Shown: in pieces, positions 1 through 9,149 of the stretch
How positions within the stretch are numbered: position 1 is the first letter of the stretch
How the letters are laid out: each line of letters starts with the position of its first letter
NCBI GenBank assembly: GCA_036159995.1
Contig: JAYYEI010000049.1
Coordinates: 62,001 to 126,000 of the forward strand
Direction: 5' to 3'
Source: UBA8752 sp036159995
Lineage (GTDB): Bacteria; Bacteroidota; Bacteroidia; Flavobacteriales_D; Sanyastnellaceae
Length of the DNA stretch: 64,000 nucleotides
Notes under the pieces: generated by a model
What the model was told of the DNA's origin: nothing
Seen by the model: only the letters and a program-made list of their open reading frames with translations
Database searches by the model: none
Made by a program: the position numbers and the translations under genes

Positions 1-2019
1 GTCGCAGATGCCATCTCCGTCGGTGTCGGCGAGGCAGTTGCCATCACAGTCGAGGCCCTCTTCGGCAAACGTGCAGGAGCCGTCGTCCAGGGTGGCGTCG
101 TCGTCGTAATTACAGGCGGTGGCATCGGTACAACCGGCGCAGCTCGTGTACTCGCAGGAGCCATCGTCGTCGGTAGCGTCGTTGTCGTAGTTGCAGGCGC
201 CCTCGTCGGAACAGCCAGCGATCTCATCGCCGTCGCAGATGCCATCTCCGTCGGCGTCCGCGAGGCAGTTGCCGTCGCAGTCGAGGCCGTCCTCGGCGTA
301 CTCGCAGGATCCGTCCTCATCGGTCGCGTCGGCGTCAAAGTTGCAAGCGTCGGCATCGGTGCAGCCGGGGATCTCCTCGCCGTCACACACACCGTCACCA
401 TCGGCGTCTTCAAGGCAGTTGCCGTCGCAATCGAGGCCCTCCTCAGCGTAGTCGCACGCTCCGGCGTCGGTGGCTTCCTCGTCGTAGTTGCAGGCCAGCT
501 CGTCCTGGCAGCCGACGATTTCCTCCTCGTCGCAGACTCCGTCTCCGTCGGCGTCGTTCAGGCAGTTGCCATCACAATCGAGGTAGTCGAGGCCACCGTT
601 CACATCCTCGGGGTAGAGGCAGAAGCTGTTGTCGGTGTCAGTATAGTCACCGCTGTTGCAGGCCTCCGAATCGGTACAACCGACCGTCTCCTCCTCGTCG
701 CAAATGCCGTCTCCGTCGTCGTCGTTGAGGCAGTCCCCATTGCAATCCACGGCATCGGTGCCGTAGATGTCGATGGGATAGGTGCAGGACCCGTCGTCGT
801 CGGTGGCTGTGGCGTCGTAGTCACAGGCAGTGTCGTCGGTGCAACCGGGAATCTCGTCCCCGTCGCAGATGCCGTCTTCGTCGGCGTCTTCGAGGCAGTT
901 GCCGTCGCAATCGAGGCCGTCTTCCGGGAGATCGCAGGAGCCGTCGTCCACGTTGGCGTCGTCGTCGTAGTTGCAGGCGTCGCCATCGGTGCAGCCGAGC
1001 ACCGCATCGTCACCCAGGAATGGGAGGTCACCGGGCTCGTCGAACGTGGCGAGTTCCTCACCCTCCTCCGTCACGGTCACCTCGAACTCGAGGTCGTACA
1101 CCTCGCAGGCGGCCGGATCGAAGAGGTTGAATTCGACCTCGTCCCCTGGAGAGACATAGAGGGTCATGCTGACCCAGGAGGCGCCTTCGAAATCAAAGGC
1201 CTCGTCCACGCCCACGGTCTCGTCGTCCACGGTGGCGAAAACGGTCATGCCCGTCACCGGCTGGCCGTTGAGGGAGACCTCGGCGATGTAGGTGGCCGGA
1301 ACCACGGGCAGCACGGCCGGGGTCAAATCGGGCTCGTTGCACGGGTCATCCCCGTCGCAGATGCCGTCCCCGTCCTCGTCGCCTTGGCAGTTGCCATCAC
1401 AATCGAGTCCGTCCTCGGCGAATTCGCAGGAGCCGTCGTCATCGGTGGCCTCGTCATCATAGTTGCAGGCCGTTGCATCGGTGCAGCCGTCGATTTCGAA
1501 TTCATCACAGACCCCGTCACCGTCGGCGTCGACGAGGCAGTTTCCGTCGCAGTCGTATCCAGCATCGGCATAAGTGCAGGAACCGTCGTCGATGGAGGCG
1601 TCGTCATCATAGTTGCAAGCGGTGGCATCCAGACAGCCTGAGCAGGAGGTGTAATCACAGGAGCCGTCGTCATCGGTGGCCTCGTCGTCGTAGTTGCAGG
1701 CCGTAGCATCGGTGCAGCCGTCGATCTCGAATTCATCACAGACCCCGTCGCCATCGCTGTCGACGAGGCAGTTGCCGTCGCAGTCGTAGCCATCGGCGGC
1801 ATAGGAGCAGGAACCATCGTCGTCGGTGGCTTCCGAATCGAAGTTGCAGGCCGTCTCATCCATGCAGCCGGGAACTTCAAAGTCGTCACAGACTCCGTCG
1901 CCATCGCTGTCGGCGAGGCAGTTTCCGTCGCAGTCGTATCCGGCGTCGGCATACTCACAGGAGTCGTCGTCGGTCGTGGCTTCCGCATCAAAGTTGCAGG
2001 CCGTCAGATCCGTGCATCC
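1..2019 (-). repeat. Tandem coding repeat, 12 units of about 150 bp (two of about 80 bp)
   Basis: This is the DNA-level tandem array inside the giant secreted protein. Units begin at the GC(T/M/L/Q/S)D codons, for example at 2019 and 996 (- strand). Copies share long runs encoding DGLDCDGNCL and DGDGICD, but differ enough at synonymous and acidic positions to be individually recognisable. The array is interrupted at 997-1338. It runs off the left edge, so the real copy number is unknown. Arrays like this can expand or contract by recombination. Confidence 0.85.
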
Positions 2020-2724
2020 CTCCACCTCGGCATCCGCACCGAAGAAGAAGGTGTCCCGGAATTCGGTCTGCCCGTTTCCATTGATGAACACCTGACAGTA
2101 GACCTGGCCGCTGAGTTCGCCGGTGGTGGTGAACTGGCCGATCAGCACCTGGAGATCCGCACCGGCAATGCCGTTGGCATCCCCATTCAGGGCATACCAG
2201 GCACCACCGATCAAGTCATCGATGGCAATGTTGCCTCCGGGCAATCCGCCTCCCGGATCGAAGTTGGTCATCCACGGGTTGTCCGTGGCCTGGACCGAGC
2301 TGATGCTGGCTTCGCCAATTGCAGCATTCGGTACACCTTCCAGGCCGATGGTCACCCAGCTGTCGTAGGCGAGATCGGGGTATACCGGGAAGAGCAGGCT
2401 GTTAATGCCATTCGGGGTGCCGGCACCTAGGGCGGCATGGTAGAAGTCCGTCGTCGTATTGATGTACGTCGGGTTCAGCGCGTCACCGGACACGGAGGAC
2501 ATGAAGTCGTCCTCGTTGTTCATGATGACATAGAGCCGGGTGCAGCTGTAGCCCGTCAGGTCGGTGACCCCCAGGGCGCCAATCAGCATGCCGATGTCCT
2601 CCGTCACGACCTCGGTCGCGATTTCGTAGCCCTCGGGGGCCGGAGAGGAGATCATGGGGCGGGCTTGGAGGGCCAGACAGGTGGTGGTCAGGAACAGGCT
2701 GAGCAGAAGGCGATAGGGAACCAT
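1..2724 (-). CDS. Giant secreted Asp/Cys-rich repeat protein (5' part, runs off left edge)
   Basis: An open frame of 908 codons runs from the ATG at 2724 to the window edge without a stop; the C-terminus is missing. Residues 1-22 form a signal peptide (Arg near the N-terminus, then a Leu-rich core). Residues about 23-235 form a non-repetitive domain. From residue 236 there are 12 copies of a unit of about 50 residues of the type GCTDxxACNYDxxATDDDGSC, then DGLDCDGNCLxDxDGDGICD. Each full unit has six cysteines and a DxDGDGxCD segment like a thrombospondin-3 or calcium-binding loop. Two units are short (about 26 residues, ending YTSC). A 114-residue non-repeat insert (plus-strand 997-1338) splits the array after unit 5. 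Such arrays are common in very large T9SS-exported Bacteroidota surface proteins, so a C-terminal sorting domain is expected beyond the edge. Calcium binding and adhesion are inferences. Confidence 0.85.
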   Translation of the reverse strand, partial: MVPYRLLLSLFLTTTCLALQARPMISSPAPEGYEIATEVVTEDIGMLIGALGVTDLTGYSCTRLYVIMNNEDDFMSSVSGDALNPTYINTTTDFYHAALGAGTPNGINSLLFPVYPDLAYDSWVTIGLEGVPNAAIGEASISSVQATDNPWMTNFDPGGGLPGGNIAIDDLIGGAWYALNGDANGIAGADLQVLIGQFTTTGELSGQVYCQVFINGNGQTEFRDTFFFGADAEVEGCTDLTACNFDAEATTDDDSCEYADAGYDCDGNCLADSDGDGVCDDFEVPGCMDETACNFDSEATDDDGSCSYAADGYDCDGNCLVDSDGDGVCDEFEIDGCTDATACNYDDEATDDDGSCDYTSCSGCLDATACNYDDDASIDDGSCTYADAGYDCDGNCLVDADGDGVCDEFEIDGCTDATACNYDDEATDDDGSCEFAEDGLDCDGNCQGDEDGDGICDGDDPCNEPDLTPAVLPVVPATYIAEVSLNGQPVTGMTVFATVDDETVGVDEAFDFEGASWVSMTLYVSPGDEVEFNLFDPAACEVYDLEFEVTVTEEGEELATFDEPGDLPFLGDDAVLGCTDGDACNYDDDANVDDGSCDLPEDGLDCDGNCLEDADEDGICDGDEIPGCTDDTACDYDATATDDDGSCTYPIDIYGTDAVDCNGDCLNDDDGDGICDEEETVGCTDSEACNSGDYTDTDNSFCLYPEDVNGGLDYLDCDGNCLNDADGDGVCDEEEIVGCQDELACNYDEEATDAGACDYAEEGLDCDGNCLEDADGDGVCDGEEIPGCTDADACNFDADATDEDGSCEYAEDGLDCDGNCLADADGDGICDGDEIAGCSDEGACNYDNDATDDDGSCEYTSCAGCTDATACNYDDDATLDDGSCTFAEEGLDCDGNCLADTDGDGICD

Positions 2725-2815
2725 GGTGAGATTATATCTGATTCAAGTGCGGATAAGTGCACACGAATATCGCCAATTATTACATCAATCGCAAATAATT
2801 CGTAGTTCGTCGAAG

Positions 2816-2833
2816 AAAACGCTGTTTTCAGCG
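2816..2833 (-). terminator. Possible intrinsic terminator after leuS
   Basis: On the - strand a perfect CGCTG-AAAA-CAGCG hairpin (2833-2820) is followed by TTTT (2819-2816), 45 bases after the leuS stop codon. The stem is only five pairs and the T-run is short, so it is a weak terminator candidate. The rest of the 154-base gap 2725-2878 is AT-rich and should hold the promoter of the repeat-protein gene, but I could not place an exact TAnnTTTG box. Confidence 0.4.
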
Positions 2834-2878
2834 ACAAAACGCCTACTGACCGAAAGTCAATCTTGGGACGGAAGGGCG

Positions 2879-5686
2879 TCAGCCCACGATGTTGATGATG
2901 CGGCCGGGGACCACGATCACCTTCTTGGGCGTGCGGCCCTGCAGTTGCTTGGCCGTGCGTTCGTCGGCCAACACGGCGGCCTCCACATCGGCAGGCGCTG
3001 AATCGGCGGCCACGGCAAACTGGAACCGGACCTTGCCGTTGAACTGGACGGGGTAGGTCACTTCGGATTCGACCAGCTTCTCCGCATCCCACTTCGGCCA
3101 AGCGGCGTCCACAACGGAGCCTTCCCCGCCGCACGTTTCCCACAACTCCTCCGCGAGGTGCGGGGCATACGGGGCAAGCAGGGCAGACAGTGGTTGCAGG
3201 ACCGAGCGTTCATGGCACCCGGCCTCGGTCAGCTCGTTGACCCCAATCATCAAGGCGCTGACGACGGTGTTCCAGCTGAGGCGGTCCAAATCCTCTGTGA
3301 CCTTTTTGATGGCCTTGTGCAGGGCGCGCTCGGCCTCGGCCGACGGGTCGCCATCGGTGATGAGAGCGTTCCCATCGGCATCGCGGTAGAGGCGGGTCAG
3401 TTTGCGCAGGAAGCCATGCACGCCATTGATGCCCTGGGTGTCCCACGGCTTGGCCTGCTCAAGCGGCCCGAGGAACATCTCGTAGCAGCGGAGGGTGTCG
3501 GCGCCATAGCGCTCCACCAAGTCGTCGGGGTTCTCCACGTTGAACTTCGATTTGGACATCTTCTCCACCTCGTTGCCGCACCGATACTCTCTCGCTTCGT
3601 TGAGCACGAATTCCGCATCGGCAAACTCCGGGCGCCACGCCTTGAAGCCCTCGAGGTCGAGGACATCGTTGCGCACCAGGCTGATGTCCACGTGCAGGCG
3701 TTGGGTCCGGTGCTCTTTGCGCCGCTCGAAGGTGACGAACCGATTGGTTCCCTCGATGCGGTAAACGAAGCTGCTCCGCCCCAGAATCATGCCCTGGTTG
3801 ATCATTTTGGCGAAGGGCTCGTCGAATCCGATGAGGTCGAGGTCGCAGAGGAACTTCGTCCAGAAGCGGCTGTAAAGCAGGTGGCCCGTGCCATGCTCCG
3901 CCCCGCCGACATAGAGGTCGACCTGGCCCCAGTAGTCGCTCTTGGCACGGTCGCAGAAGGCATCCGCATTGTGCGGGTCCATGTAGCGCAGGAAGTACCA
4001 GCTCGACCCGGCCCAACCCGGCATCGTGTTGTACTCCATGCGGTCGCCCCGGCTGACGTTCCACTGTTCGGCGCGGGCCAGCGGTGGGTCGCCGTCCTCG
4101 GTCGGCAGGTAGGCGTCCACGTCGGGCAACAGGACCTGCTCGTCCTCGATGAGCTGGGGAATGCCGTCCATATAGCAGATGGGGAAGGGCTCGCCCCAGT
4201 AGCGCTGGCGGCTGAAGACCGCGTCGCGCAACCGGAAGTTGACGCGGGGCTTGGCAAAGCCGGCAGCCTCGGTCGCAGCAATGGCGAGGGGCAGGGCTTC
4301 GTGGCAGGTCAGGCCATTCCAATCTGCGCTGTTGCAGAGCACGGCCTGCTTGTCGGACTGGGCACCGGTCTCGATGTCGTGTCCTTCGAAGATGGGCGGG
4401 ATGGGCAGGTCGAACGCCTTGGCGAATTCCCAGTCGCGCTGGTCGCCGGCCGGGACAGCCATGACAGCACCCGTGCCGTACCCGGCCAGCACGTAGTCAG
4501 CGATCCAGATGGGCATGGCGTCCCCGGTCAGGGGGTGTACCGCGTGGGCGCCGGTGAAGCACCCGGTCACGCCGCGGTCGCCAGCCATGCGCTCCCGCTC
4601 GCTTCGGGCGGCGGTCTCTTGTTGGTAGGCCGACACGGCAGCACGCTGACCGTCGGTGGTGATGGCGTCGACGAGGTCGTGCTCCGGGGCGAGCACGAGG
4701 AAGTTGGCCCCGTGCAGGGTATCCGGGCGGGTGGAAAAGACCTCGATGTGGTGGTCGGGGTGGTCTTGAATGGCGAAGCGGAGTTGGGCGCCCGTGCTCT
4801 TGCCGATCCAATTGCGCTGGACCTCCTTGATGCTGTCGGACCAATCGATGGTGTCAAGTCCGTCGAGCAGCCGATCCGCGTAGGCCGTGATGCGCATCAT
4901 CCACTGGCGCATCTTCTTGCGTACCACGGGATGGCCACCCCGCTCACTGAGGCCCCCCACCACTTCATCGTTGGCGAGCACCGTGCCAAGGGCCGGGCAC
5001 CAGTTGACCTCGCTGTCGGCGAGGTAGGCGAGGCGATAGGCCATGAGGATGCCGTTGCGGCCCGCTGCATCGAGCCCGTTCCACTGGTCAGCCGTGAACG
5101 TGCCGTCGAAGCCGTCGCCCCACGCCGCGCATCCGGCTTCGAGGAGGGTGTCCTCCCCGACCGACCAGTCGAGGTCGGCATTGCCCGACGCTGCGAAGAC
5201 CTCGGTCAAGGCGGTGATGGGACGGGCCTTGCCCGCCTCGTGGTCGTACCCGTGCTCGAACAGGCGGGCGAAGATCCACTGCGTCCAGCGGTAATAGTCA
5301 GGGCTGCTCGTCCGCACCTCCCGGCTCCAGTCGTAGCTGAAGCCGAGCAGGTCGAGCTGGCTCCGGTAGCGGGCGATGTTGCGCTCGGTCGTGATGGCCG
5401 GATGCTGGCCGGTCTGGATGGCGTATTGCTCGGCGGGCAGGCCAAAGCTGTCGTAGCCCTGGGGGTGCAGGACGTTGAACCCGCACTGGCGCTTGTATCG
5501 GGCGATGACGTCCGAGGCGATGTAGCCAAGCGGGTGGCCGACGTGGAGTCCCGCCCCACTCGGGTAGGGGAACATGTCCAGCACGTAGTACTTCGGTCGG
5601 TCGGCGACCTCCTCGGCGCGGTAGGTTCCCTGTTCGGTCCATTTGGCCCGCCACTTGGCCTCGATGGCCTTGAAGTCGTATTCCAT
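2879..5686 (-). CDS. leuS: Leucyl-tRNA synthetase
   Basis: Class Ia aminoacyl-tRNA synthetase that charges tRNA-Leu in the cytoplasm; 935 residues, normal for bacterial LeuRS. The N-terminus reads MEYDFKAIEAKWRAKW. The HIGH-type motif (YPSGAGLHVGHPLGY) is near residue 45 and KMSKS (EKMSKSKFNVENPDDLV) near residue 708. The CP1 editing domain and the C-terminal anticodon-binding region are present. The frame is open 239 codons further upstream, but that extension has no LeuRS similarity and is antisense to the deacetylase gene, so the ATG at 5686 is chosen. A TATCTTCG box lies 19 bases upstream. The gene is divergent from the polysaccharide deacetylase. Confidence 0.97.
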   Translation of the reverse strand: MEYDFKAIEAKWRAKWTEQGTYRAEEVADRPKYYVLDMFPYPSGAGLHVGHPLGYIASDVIARYKRQCGFNVLHPQGYDSFGLPAEQYAIQTGQHPAITTERNIARYRSQLDLLGFSYDWSREVRTSSPDYYRWTQWIFARLFEHGYDHEAGKARPITALTEVFAASGNADLDWSVGEDTLLEAGCAAWGDGFDGTFTADQWNGLDAAGRNGILMAYRLAYLADSEVNWCPALGTVLANDEVVGGLSERGGHPVVRKKMRQWMMRITAYADRLLDGLDTIDWSDSIKEVQRNWIGKSTGAQLRFAIQDHPDHHIEVFSTRPDTLHGANFLVLAPEHDLVDAITTDGQRAAVSAYQQETAARSERERMAGDRGVTGCFTGAHAVHPLTGDAMPIWIADYVLAGYGTGAVMAVPAGDQRDWEFAKAFDLPIPPIFEGHDIETGAQSDKQAVLCNSADWNGLTCHEALPLAIAATEAAGFAKPRVNFRLRDAVFSRQRYWGEPFPICYMDGIPQLIEDEQVLLPDVDAYLPTEDGDPPLARAEQWNVSRGDRMEYNTMPGWAGSSWYFLRYMDPHNADAFCDRAKSDYWGQVDLYVGGAEHGTGHLLYSRFWTKFLCDLDLIGFDEPFAKMINQGMILGRSSFVYRIEGTNRFVTFERRKEHRTQRLHVDISLVRNDVLDLEGFKAWRPEFADAEFVLNEAREYRCGNEVEKMSKSKFNVENPDDLVERYGADTLRCYEMFLGPLEQAKPWDTQGINGVHGFLRKLTRLYRDADGNALITDGDPSAEAERALHKAIKKVTEDLDRLSWNTVVSALMIGVNELTEAGCHERSVLQPLSALLAPYAPHLAEELWETCGGEGSVVDAAWPKWDAEKLVESEVTYPVQFNGKVRFQFAVAADSAPADVEAAVLADERTAKQLQGRTPKKVIVVPGRIINIVG

Positions 5687-5705
5687 TGCCCTGAGCGATG
5701 TGCCG

Positions 5706-5713
5706 CGAAGATA
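5706..5713 (-). promoter_or_regulatory. -7 box TATCTTCG of leuS
   Basis: On the - strand TATCTTCG matches the Bacteroidota -7 consensus TAnnTTTG with C for the third T. It ends 19 bases before the leuS ATG. I see no clear -33 TTTG. Confidence 0.5.
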
Positions 5714-5785
5714 CCCCGGGCCGGAGGTCCTCAGCGTCTGCGCGCGTCCCACTCGAATCCGCGGCTTCATGCCGAACTTTGGTCC

Positions 5786-6454
5786 GTGTACAGCACGCGT
5801 GTTCCGAAGGCCTTGCCCCCCCTCTTTCCTGAGTTCGTCTGGGAGGGAACGGGGGCGCCCGTGCACCTCACCTTTGACGACGGGCCGCATCCCGAGTGGA
5901 CCCCCTTCGTCCTGGACGAATTGGCCCGCACCGGACAGAAGGGCACCTTCTTCTGTGTGGGCGAAAACATCGAGCGCCATCCCGACGTGTTTGACCGGAT
6001 CCGTCGGGAGGGTCACGCCTGGGGCAATCACACCATGCGCCACGAATCGGGTTGGGCCACCCCAAACCGGGCCTACCTGCGGTCCTACCTCGAGTGCGAG
6101 GCCCTGACCGGATCCGACCTGTTCCGGCCGCCCTACGGCCGCATTGCCTCGACGCAGGCGAGGGCCATCGCCCGGAGAAGCCGCATCGTCATGTGGACGG
6201 TGCTGACCGGGGATTTCGACCCCCGACGCAGTGCCACGGAATGCCAATTGGCGACCGAGCGGGCCCTGCGGCCCGGGGCCATCGTGGTCATGCACGACAG
6301 CGCCAAGGCGGGTCCCCGACTCAGGGAGCTGTTGCCCGGAGTGCTCGATGTCCTGTCCGAACGGGGCTGGTCCAGCGCTCCCCTCGCGATGGAACGCCCA
6401 CATTCACCGGAGGATTCCGACAGCCTTATGGTCCGCAGCGAGTCGGGCGGTTGA
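5786..6454 (+). CDS. Polysaccharide deacetylase (NodB/CE4 family)
   Basis: Removes acetyl groups from an N-acetylated polysaccharide, probably a cell-envelope glycan; 222 residues, essentially one NodB domain. The CE4 motifs are visible in order: TFDDGPH (catalytic Asp and first metal Asp), HTMRH (HxxxH metal ligands), RPPYG, the WTVLTGDFD strand, and a C-terminal MHDS. The start is taken as GTG at 5786, giving VYSTRVPKALPPLFPEFVW. This fits Bacteroidota homologues, which typically begin with a short MYLVKTP-like segment before the domain. A box-like GAACTTTG ends 4 bases before this GTG. There is no signal peptide, so it may act at the inner face of the membrane. Followed by the response regulator after 27 bases. 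Confidence 0.88.
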   Translation: MYSTRVPKALPPLFPEFVWEGTGAPVHLTFDDGPHPEWTPFVLDELARTGQKGTFFCVGENIERHPDVFDRIRREGHAWGNHTMRHESGWATPNRAYLRSYLECEALTGSDLFRPPYGRIASTQARAIARRSRIVMWTVLTGDFDPRRSATECQLATERALRPGAIVVMHDSAKAGPRLRELLPGVLDVLSERGWSSAPLAMERPHSPEDSDSLMVRSESGG

Positions 6455-6481
6455 AGGGGATGTGCCGAAATTGAAATCCCC

Positions 6482-6916
6482 ATGTCCGACACCACTGCCC
6501 CGCTCCGCGTCCTGTACCTCGACGATGATCAGATGGCCCTGACCCTCACCCAGCTCCAATTGGTGCGGGAAGGCATCCACACGGAAACGACCTGCGATGC
6601 CCTCGAGGCGGTGAGCATCCTCACCACGCAGGAACTGGACCTGATCCTGCTCGATTCGGTGATGCCGTCCATCGATGGCGTGGAATTCCTTCAGTTGATG
6701 CGGAGCCTGAACCTGACCCACCCGGTGGTCTTCTTCACGGGGCACGGTATCGAGGAATTGCGCGAATTGACGCGCGAGTTCGATGTGCTCGATGTGCTGG
6801 ACAAGCAATACGACCGCTTCCGCCTTCCCGGACGGTTGCGCGAATTGCACCAGGCCTATCTCGAGGACAGGATCAGTCCGCTTGATTCGCTTGACGAGCC
6901 TCGCGCAGCATCTTGA
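6482..6916 (+). CDS. Single-domain response regulator
   Basis: CheY-like receiver protein of 144 residues with no output domain. The acidic pocket DDD (about residues 18-20), the phosphoacceptor Asp in LLDSVMP, the switch Thr in FFTGHG and the conserved Lys in LDKQ are all present, so it should be phosphorylated by a partner kinase not encoded here. It follows the deacetylase by 27 bases. Its last 44 bases overlap the 3' end of the convergent DUF349 gene. Partner and output are unknown. Confidence 0.85.
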   Translation: MSDTTAPLRVLYLDDDQMALTLTQLQLVREGIHTETTCDALEAVSILTTQELDLILLDSVMPSIDGVEFLQLMRSLNLTHPVVFFTGHGIEELRELTREFDVLDVLDKQYDRFRLPGRLRELHQAYLEDRISPLDSLDEPRAAS

Positions 6917-8606
6917 GCTTGCGCCGGATTTCGTCCATCTCCCGCTTGTCGGCCTCGATCTTCTTCTGAAGGTCGGCCATGATGGAAGCGGCCCCCTTTC
7001 CGGTGAAGATGCCCATGTTGTTCTCGTACTGGGCCACCCGCTTGCGCAGACGGTCCATCTTCTCCCGCATCATGCGCTCTTCCTTCCGGGCCATGTGCTC
7101 AGCGCCCTCGCCCTTGACCATGCTCTCGACCCGGCTCTTGTACGCTTCGACCGAGCGTTCGCTGCGCTTGGCTCCAAGGGCATCGTATTTGGCGTCCATG
7201 GCGGCGCGGTAGCGCTCCACAATCTGCTCGAAGGCCCGGCGGGGCACATGTCCACTCTCGGCCCAGCGCGTGGAGAATTCCTTGAGGGATTTGAGGTCGT
7301 CCCCGTGCTTGCCCGAGAGCTCGAAGGCCTCGATTTCTGCGATGAGGGTCTCCTTCTTCTTCAGGTTGGCCTTGTGCTCCTTGTCACGGTCGGCATACAC
7401 TGATTTCCGGGCGGTGAAGAACGTGTCACACGCACCGCGGAACTTCCGCCACAGCCGGTTTTCGTCGCGGGGACCGGCAGAGCCGAGGTCCTTCCATTCC
7501 TTCTGAAGGGCAATCAGCCGGTCCGAGGTGGCCTTCCAATCCTGACTTTCCGCCAGCTCGGCTGCCTCCTTGGCGATGGCTTCCTTGCGGTCCTTGACCT
7601 TCTTCTGGGCCTCCCGGACGTCGGCGAAGGCGGCATCCCGCTTCTGGAAGAACAGGTCGCACAGCCCGCGGAACTGTTCCCAGACTTCCTGGTCGTCCTT
7701 GCGCCCGGCGAATCCGACCATCTTCCAGCGCTTCTGGACGTCCTTGACCTTTTCGGCCTGAGCCGGCCAGGCAGCCGACTCCACCACCTCCTCTTCCAAC
7801 AGGGCCCGCACCTCTTCGACGAGGGCCTGCTTGGCCTCCAGGTTCTTCTGGAAGCCCTCGCGGATGGAGTCGTAATGCGCCTTGACCGCATCGAGCGCGG
7901 CCCGGGTGTGACCAAAGAAGGTGTCGGCGAGTTCCTGATAGGTTTCCCGCGGGCTCGGCCCGACATCGAACCAGGCCTTCATGTAGCTGCGGGCGAGCAT
8001 CTCCTTCTCCTTGAGGTCGGTCACGGCCTCGAGTTGGCTCGCCTGGGCGATGAGCTCCTCCTTCTTCTTCAGGTTGATCTGGAGGTCGTGCTCCTGAAGC
8101 TGCTTGTAGATGTTGACGTTGTAGAAGAACTCGTCCCGCAGCCGGTGCCATTGGTCATGTAGCTCGCGGTACTGGTCCCCAGGCACATTGCCCACGGCGT
8201 TCCACTCCTCGGTCAATGTGTTGAAGGCGTCGAACATCTTGCCGATGTTCTCCTCGTTGGCGACCAATTCCTGCAGCTTGCCGAGGATGGTCTGCTTCTT
8301 CTCGAGGTTGGCGCGCTGCTCGGCGGCCACCTTTTCCCGCCATGCCTTCTCCCGTTCGCGGAAGGCGGCGTACATCTCGTTGTTGCGGGTGTCTTCCTCG
8401 TCGGCCTGGTATTCGAACCGGACCGGCTCCTCGCCCGGCTCTGGGGCGGGACGCTCTTCCTTGTCCCACGCTTCCTTTTGGACCTTCACGTCTTTCTCAC
8501 GCGCATCGCGATACACTTCGAAGGCGGTGCGCACCTCGACGCGGACGGCTTCGATTTCCGGGTTTTCCAGCAACGCGGCGATGCGTTGGTTGATCTCGGC
8601 TTTCAT
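6873..8606 (-). CDS. DUF349 coiled-coil protein
   Basis: 577 residues, highly charged (Lys/Glu/Ala-rich), made of successive helical DUF349 repeats. The recurring pattern is W/F-KxVGxxP or WKxLGSAGPRDENRLWRKFRGACDTFF-like. The Trp/Phe-Arg segments recur about every 70 residues, and the long C-terminal helix carries coiled-coil character. Family members are widespread in Bacteroidota and their role is unclear. Start chosen at ATG 8606 (MKAEINQRIAALLENPEIEAV); the open frame upstream is antisense to recX and unrelated. The 3' end overlaps the response regulator by 44 bases. Start region divergent from recX with 91 bases between. Confidence 0.8.
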   Translation of the reverse strand: MKAEINQRIAALLENPEIEAVRVEVRTAFEVYRDAREKDVKVQKEAWDKEERPAPEPGEEPVRFEYQADEEDTRNNEMYAAFREREKAWREKVAAEQRANLEKKQTILGKLQELVANEENIGKMFDAFNTLTEEWNAVGNVPGDQYRELHDQWHRLRDEFFYNVNIYKQLQEHDLQINLKKKEELIAQASQLEAVTDLKEKEMLARSYMKAWFDVGPSPRETYQELADTFFGHTRAALDAVKAHYDSIREGFQKNLEAKQALVEEVRALLEEEVVESAAWPAQAEKVKDVQKRWKMVGFAGRKDDQEVWEQFRGLCDLFFQKRDAAFADVREAQKKVKDRKEAIAKEAAELAESQDWKATSDRLIALQKEWKDLGSAGPRDENRLWRKFRGACDTFFTARKSVYADRDKEHKANLKKKETLIAEIEAFELSGKHGDDLKSLKEFSTRWAESGHVPRRAFEQIVERYRAAMDAKYDALGAKRSERSVEAYKSRVESMVKGEGAEHMARKEERMMREKMDRLRKRVAQYENNMGIFTGKGAASIMADLQKKIEADKREMDEIRRKLKMLREARQANQAD

Positions 8607-8697
8607 GGCGTTTCGTTTGGGCTTCGTCGGGCGTTCCCGGCGAGTGCGTGGACAGTGGACAGTGTGCATCCGTGCGTAGTTTGGCACGGCTGGTGGG

Positions 8698-9138
8698 ATG
8701 AAAGAAGTCTCCTCGAAGATACGAAACTGGTGTGCGAGGGCCGAGCGGTCTCCCGCGCAGGTCCTGCGCAAGCTCTCGGATTGGGGGGCGGCGGGAGAGG
8801 CCGAGGCAGAACTGGACGCGCTGGAGAAGGAGGATTATGTGAATGCCGAGCGGTTTGCCGAAGCCTTCATCCACGACCACATCGTGCTCAAGAATTGGGG
8901 GCCGGCCAAGGTGTGGTCCGCCCTCAGGCAGGTGCACGGCATCGACTCGGGCCTCATCCGCGCGGGCATCGAGTCGCTGGGCCGGCAAGAGGTGGAGGCA
9001 GCGGCCGCCCGGGCGCTGCGCGGATGGCGAAAGGTCCGCCCCGACGCCCCCGCCGAGAAGGCTCTGGCTGCCCTCGTTCGCAAAGGGTTCGAATACGAGT
9101 CCGCCCGCCGTGCCCTCGAGGCCATGGATGCCGACTAA
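8698..9138 (+). CDS. recX: RecX-family regulator of RecA
   Basis: Small helical protein (146 residues) of the RecX family, which binds RecA filaments and limits recombinase activity. The typical features are a basic N-terminal helix, the LxxxxYVNAERFAEAFIHDH segment, and W-G-P-x-K-V-x-x-A-L-R-Q (KNWGPAKVWSALRQ) followed by a second helical repeat. Upstream is TAGTTTGG at 8677-8684, close to the -7 consensus. Its TAA stop codon (9136-9138) forms the first three bases of the -7 box of prfB. Confidence 0.82.
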   Translation: MKEVSSKIRNWCARAERSPAQVLRKLSDWGAAGEAEAELDALEKEDYVNAERFAEAFIHDHIVLKNWGPAKVWSALRQVHGIDSGLIRAGIESLGRQEVEAAAARALRGWRKVRPDAPAEKALAALVRKGFEYESARRALEAMDAD

Positions 9139-9143
9139 CTTTG
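9136..9143 (+). promoter_or_regulatory. -7 box TAACTTTG of prfB, embedding the recX stop codon
   Basis: Exact match to TAnnTTTG. Its TAA is the recX stop, and only six bases (GCCCTC) separate it from the prfB ATG at 9150. A transcript starting here would have almost no 5' leader. Confidence 0.55.
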
Positions 9144-9149
9144 GCCCTC

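Noticed and set aside
600..1991. Thr/Pro/Ala-rich frames within the left repeat region
   Set aside because: Frame-shifted readings of the Asp/Cys repeat array; the frame starting at 2724 continues unbroken with a signal peptide and conserved repeat units.
1..2019. Regular repeats that might be taken for a CRISPR-like array
   Set aside because: Units are about 150 bp, coding throughout, with diverged copies and no unique spacers.
3158..5785. Long open + strand frame running through leuS into the deacetylase
   Set aside because: It is antisense to a full LeuRS with all motifs; high GC opens antisense frames. Only the part from 5786 has deacetylase motifs.
5687..6403. 239-codon upstream extension of leuS
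   Set aside because: It lies antisense to the deacetylase, has no LeuRS similarity, and a - strand promoter box (5713-5706) lies inside it.
8651..8664. Short direct repeat GACAGTGGACAGTG before recX
   Set aside because: Only two 7-base copies with no symmetry and no second occurrence seen; could be chance.
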